Below are positions 22,219 through 24,554 of a stretch of 24,554 nucleotides of DNA, in pieces. The DNA is from CF-96 sp036269455 (lineage in GTDB: Bacteria > Chloroflexota > Dormibacteria > Aeolococcales > Aeolococcaceae), in NCBI GenBank assembly GCA_036269455.1, contig DATARS010000136.1, positions 1 through 24,554 on the forward strand, written 5' to 3'. The notes under the pieces were generated by a model, which worked only from the letters and a program-made list of their open reading frames with translations, was not told the origin of the DNA and did no database searches. The position numbers and the translations under genes are program-made. Within the stretch, counting starts at the first letter, position 1. Each line of letters starts with the position of its first letter.

Positions 22219-23085
22219 TTACCGGCCGGGCGAGCGGGGCAGGCCCATCGCCCGGATCAGCACCGCATCGCGCACCGGGGTGGGGAGGCGCTGGAGCGCC
22301 GCCTGGAGGTGGGCGTCGGCACCGACGAGGTAGCGGGTCCGCGGCCGCGGCGCGGTCAGGGCGCGCTCGACGGCGCGGGCGACGTGGTCGGGGGAGGTGG
22401 CGGCCCGCTCGAGCCGCCCGGTGAGCCGCTCCACCGCGTCGACGGCGCCGCCATAGAGGGTGGTGGCCTGGGCGGGCAGGCTGGAGCGGCGATCCTCGAG
22501 GGTGGCGCGGCCCTTGCCCCAGATCGGCGTCGCCACCGCTCCGGGCTCGATCAGCACCACCCGGATCCCCCAGGGGGCGAGCTCGACCCGCAGGCTGTCG
22601 CAGAACGCCGCCACCCCCGCCTTGGAGGCGGAGTAGGCGGAGAGGAACGGCGCCGCGGCGCGGCCGCCGATCGAGCCGATGCAGATCACCCGGCCCCGGG
22701 CGGCGCGGATCCGGGGGAGCAGCGCCTGGGTCACCGCCATCGGCCCGATGAGGTTGACCTCGAGCATCGCCCGGACCGCGTCGAGGTCGGCGAACTCCAC
22801 CGGGTCGCCCCCGCTCACCCCGGCGTTGTTCACCAGGCCCAGCAGGCCCGCGGCGCCGACCGCCCCGGACACCGCCGCCGCCGCCGACGCCACCGAGTCG
22901 GGGTCGGTGACGTCGAGCAGCAGCGGGGTCACCCGGGCCGACGACCGCGCCGCCAGCGCCTCGGCGTCGGCGGCGCGGCGCACCCCGGCGAACACCCGCA
23001 TCCCCGCCGCGTCGAGCCGGCTGACGGTGGCGGCGCCGATCCCGGTGGAGGCGCCGGTGACGAGGACGGCGGGAGCGTCGGTCAT
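22219..23085 (-). CDS. Short-chain dehydrogenase/reductase
   Basis: 288 residues with the classical SDR pattern: TGASTGIG (10-17, cofactor loop), LDVTD (57-61), NNAG (86-89), Asn111 in EVNLIG, and the catalytic Ser138, Tyr151 and Lys155 (YSASK). After the catalytic motif comes EPGAVATPIWGKG, and the protein then extends about 100 residues to an Arg/Pro-rich end. This is a classical SDR with NAD(P) as cofactor; VRR near residues 35-37 suggests a preference for NADP. The substrate is unknown. It starts 15 bases after the stop of the S53 peptidase, so the two are likely co-transcribed; only a weak gcagg precedes ATG 23085. It is cytoplasmic. Confidence 0.92.
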   Translation of the reverse strand: MTDAPAVLVTGASTGIGAATVSRLDAAGMRVFAGVRRAADAEALAARSSARVTPLLLDVTDPDSVASAAAAVSGAVGAAGLLGLVNNAGVSGGDPVEFADLDAVRAMLEVNLIGPMAVTQALLPRIRAARGRVICIGSIGGRAAAPFLSAYSASKAGVAAFCDSLRVELAPWGIRVVLIEPGAVATPIWGKGRATLEDRRSSLPAQATTLYGGAVDAVERLTGRLERAATSPDHVARAVERALTAPRPRTRYLVGADAHLQAALQRLPTPVRDAVLIRAMGLPRSPGR

Positions 23086-23100
23086 GGCCTGCTGTGCAGC

Positions 23101-24474
23101 CTATCCCCCCGCGTGGTCGAGGGAGTCGGCGAGGTCGGCGGCCCGGACCGTGCCCAGCCCGCTGGCGAGGTCGTAACCCCTGGCCGCGGCGTAGCCGGGG
23201 ATGGGCACGAGCACCGGGGTGGGCGTCAGGCAGCCCTTGACGCAGATGGTCACCGCGTTGGTGCCCGAGGTGACGTCGACCAGGCCGCTGCTGTCGTGCC
23301 CGGCGATCCGGTAGAGATGGTCGTTGAGCAGCCCGAGCCGGTGCCCCGCCACCTGGTCGGCGATCGCCACGATGCCGGCCAGGATCGGCGTCGCCAGGCT
23401 GGTGCCGCCGGCGATGCTCCAGCCCCCCGCCGGGCCGCCCGGGGTGGGGAGGGTGAAGAGGAAGACCGCCGCCCCGCTCAGCGCCGCGGTGAGGCTGACA
23501 TCGGGGATGCCCCGGCGGCCGCCGACGACGTCCCGCACCGGGTCCTGATAGTCGGGGCGGGCGAACACCGACGAGAGCCCGCCGCCCGCGGCGCCGCCGG
23601 CGCCGTCGTTCCACACCGTGTCCTTCGCGGTGCGGTGACCGGTGGCGTCGAGCTGGAGGCGGGTGCCGCCGACGGCGGTCACCAGCGGGTCGGAGGCGGG
23701 CCAGCTCACCACCGGGACGGGGTAGCAGCAGGCGGCGTTGGGCAGGTGGAGCGTCGAGCCGGTGTCGCCGGTGGCGGCGAGGACGGTCACGTCGTGGCGC
23801 TCCGCGGCGACGAAGGCGGAGCGCAGCCCGGCGATCACCGCCGGCGAGGCGAAGGTCGCCTCGGCCGAGCCGAAGCTCTGCGAGATGACGTCCGCCAGCC
23901 CGTGGTCGACCACGTATCTCTCGGCGCTGACGATCTGGGGGAAGCCGGTCAGGCCCTCGGTCTCCGGGATGGGGGTGACCACGAGCAGGATCCGCGCCCC
24001 CGGCGCCATGGCGTGGGCCCACTCGACGTCGAGCGTGGTCTCCAGCGCCCAGACGCCCGCCGCGGCGCTGTGCAGGTCGAAGGGCGGCGGCGCGCCCGCC
24101 GGCGTGATGATCCGGAGCGAGGGCGGGTCGGGGATGCCGAGCGCGGCGTCGAAGCCGTGGAGGTCGGCGGCGATGTTCGGTGCGCCGAGGGAGTCGACGA
24201 TCGCGATGGTGCGGCCGTGGCCGTCCTTGCCGTCCTTCAGCAGCGGGTCGAGGTCGTAGGCGCGGCGCAGCTGCGACGGCTGGTAGCAGCTGATGTGGAG
24301 CAGCTGCACACACTGCGCGGTGGTCGGCGGGGCGGCGAGCGCCGCGGGCACCACCTCCCCGGTGATCGCCGGCACCGGCGCCGGCAGCCCCGAGCCGGCG
24401 CCCTCGACCATCGCCGACGCCGCGGCCAGCAGCAGCACCCCCGCGAGCGCGGTCGCACGTGGTCTCGCTCTCAT
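23101..24474 (-). CDS. Secreted S53 (sedolisin) family serine peptidase
   Basis: 457 residues with ribosome binding site ggagg 5 bases before ATG 24474. Signal peptide about residues 1-26 (MRARPRATALAGVLLLAAAS). The sedolisin triad is complete: Glu145 and Asp149 in ALETTLDVEWAHA, Asp237 in AATGDTGS (oxyanion), and Ser359 in GGTSLATP. The YDLASGLGTVRA end region (434-445) is close to the calcium-binding Asp loop of the family. S53 enzymes work in acid. Typical members carry an N-terminal prodomain of about 180 residues, but here only about 40 residues separate the signal peptide from the catalytic fold (QPSQLRRAYDLDPLL), so the prodomain is missing or very small. It should act outside the cell. 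The SDR gene follows in the same operon. Confidence 0.93.
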   Translation of the reverse strand: MRARPRATALAGVLLLAAASAMVEGAGSGLPAPVPAITGEVVPAALAAPPTTAQCVQLLHISCYQPSQLRRAYDLDPLLKDGKDGHGRTIAIVDSLGAPNIAADLHGFDAALGIPDPPSLRIITPAGAPPPFDLHSAAAGVWALETTLDVEWAHAMAPGARILLVVTPIPETEGLTGFPQIVSAERYVVDHGLADVISQSFGSAEATFASPAVIAGLRSAFVAAERHDVTVLAATGDTGSTLHLPNAACCYPVPVVSWPASDPLVTAVGGTRLQLDATGHRTAKDTVWNDGAGGAAGGGLSSVFARPDYQDPVRDVVGGRRGIPDVSLTAALSGAAVFLFTLPTPGGPAGGWSIAGGTSLATPILAGIVAIADQVAGHRLGLLNDHLYRIAGHDSSGLVDVTSGTNAVTICVKGCLTPTPVLVPIPGYAAARGYDLASGLGTVRAADLADSLDHAGG

Positions 24475-24490
24475 CCCATCCTCCGTCCCG

Positions 24491-24508
24491 TGACGCGTGT
24501 GACGCGTG
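24491..24508. repeat. Tandem 9-bp repeat (tgacgcgtg) upstream of the S53 peptidase
   Basis: tgacgcgtg occurs twice in tandem (24491-24499 and 24500-24508), within 35 bases of the peptidase start. Each copy contains the palindrome acgcgt. It lies between the ribosome binding site and the probable promoter, so it may be an operator in the leader. The window ends shortly after. Confidence 0.4.
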
Positions 24509-24554
24509 TGGTCGGAGTATGGACAAGAGCGAACGGTTGCGTCGGTCGGGAACT

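Noticed and set aside
22100..24526. 808-residue minus-strand frame across the peptidase and SDR genes
   Set aside because: It is an Arg/Gly-rich out-of-frame reading of two genes with intact catalytic motifs.

Overview
The window is about 24.5 kb of very GC-rich bacterial chromosome, tightly packed, with no rRNA, tRNA, CRISPR array, transposase or integrase that I can see. Several features point to a Terrabacteria-type soil lineage, such as Candidatus Dormibacterota, Chloroflexota or a deep Actinobacteriota: the GC content, several genes that look leaderless (a TANNNT -10 box 6-7 bases before the start codon), sortase-anchored surface proteins, MASE1 and NarL-type signalling, and a BldC-like regulator. 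This assignment is inference from gene content, not from a marker gene.

Layout. 1-597 is the 3' end of an unidentified gene, closed by a strong hairpin. 689-2199 holds an amidase-signature enzyme overlapped by a DUF309 protein. 2244-2871 holds two small convergent genes: an Ala-rich helical protein and a 69-residue protein. 2997-3878 is a class I PPK2 polyphosphate kinase, and 3882-4220 is an unknown protein. 4278-8936 is a cell-surface locus: a secreted sortase-like protein facing away from a three-gene operon of a sortase-anchored surface protein, a membrane sortase and an IPT/TIG-domain membrane-anchored protein.

9102-13784 is a signalling island. A NarL-type response regulator converges on, and overlaps antisense with, a PAS/HisKA_3 sensor kinase. 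Behind the kinase lie two single-domain receivers and a MASE1 sensor kinase whose ends overlap. 13922-14730 holds a Cys-rich small protein and a BldC-like HTH protein.

14779-17090 is a four-gene, end-overlapping, minus-strand electron-transfer operon: ferric-reductase-like haem membrane protein, NuoF-like flavin/Fe-S protein, 3Fe-4S-type ferredoxin and a Gly-rich single-pass protein. An 11-bp tandem repeat upstream looks like an OmpR/PhoB-type operator. 17421-19214 holds a coiled-coil/basic-linker DNA-binding candidate, an M48-like membrane protein with no catalytic motif, and a zinc-ribbon-like protein. 19332-24474 holds a membrane pseudokinase, a HAD phosphatase, a GGDEF diguanylate cyclase with an I-site, an SDR oxidoreductase and a secreted S53 (sedolisin) peptidase without a recognisable prodomain.

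The most interesting parts are the electron-transfer operon with its tandem operator, the paired sortase locus with a hairpin between substrate and enzyme, the receptor-like pseudokinase, the 100-bp antisense overlap of a kinase and regulator, and a four-codon leader peptide that overlaps the TTG start of that regulator. I did not find a clearly new defence or mobile system.
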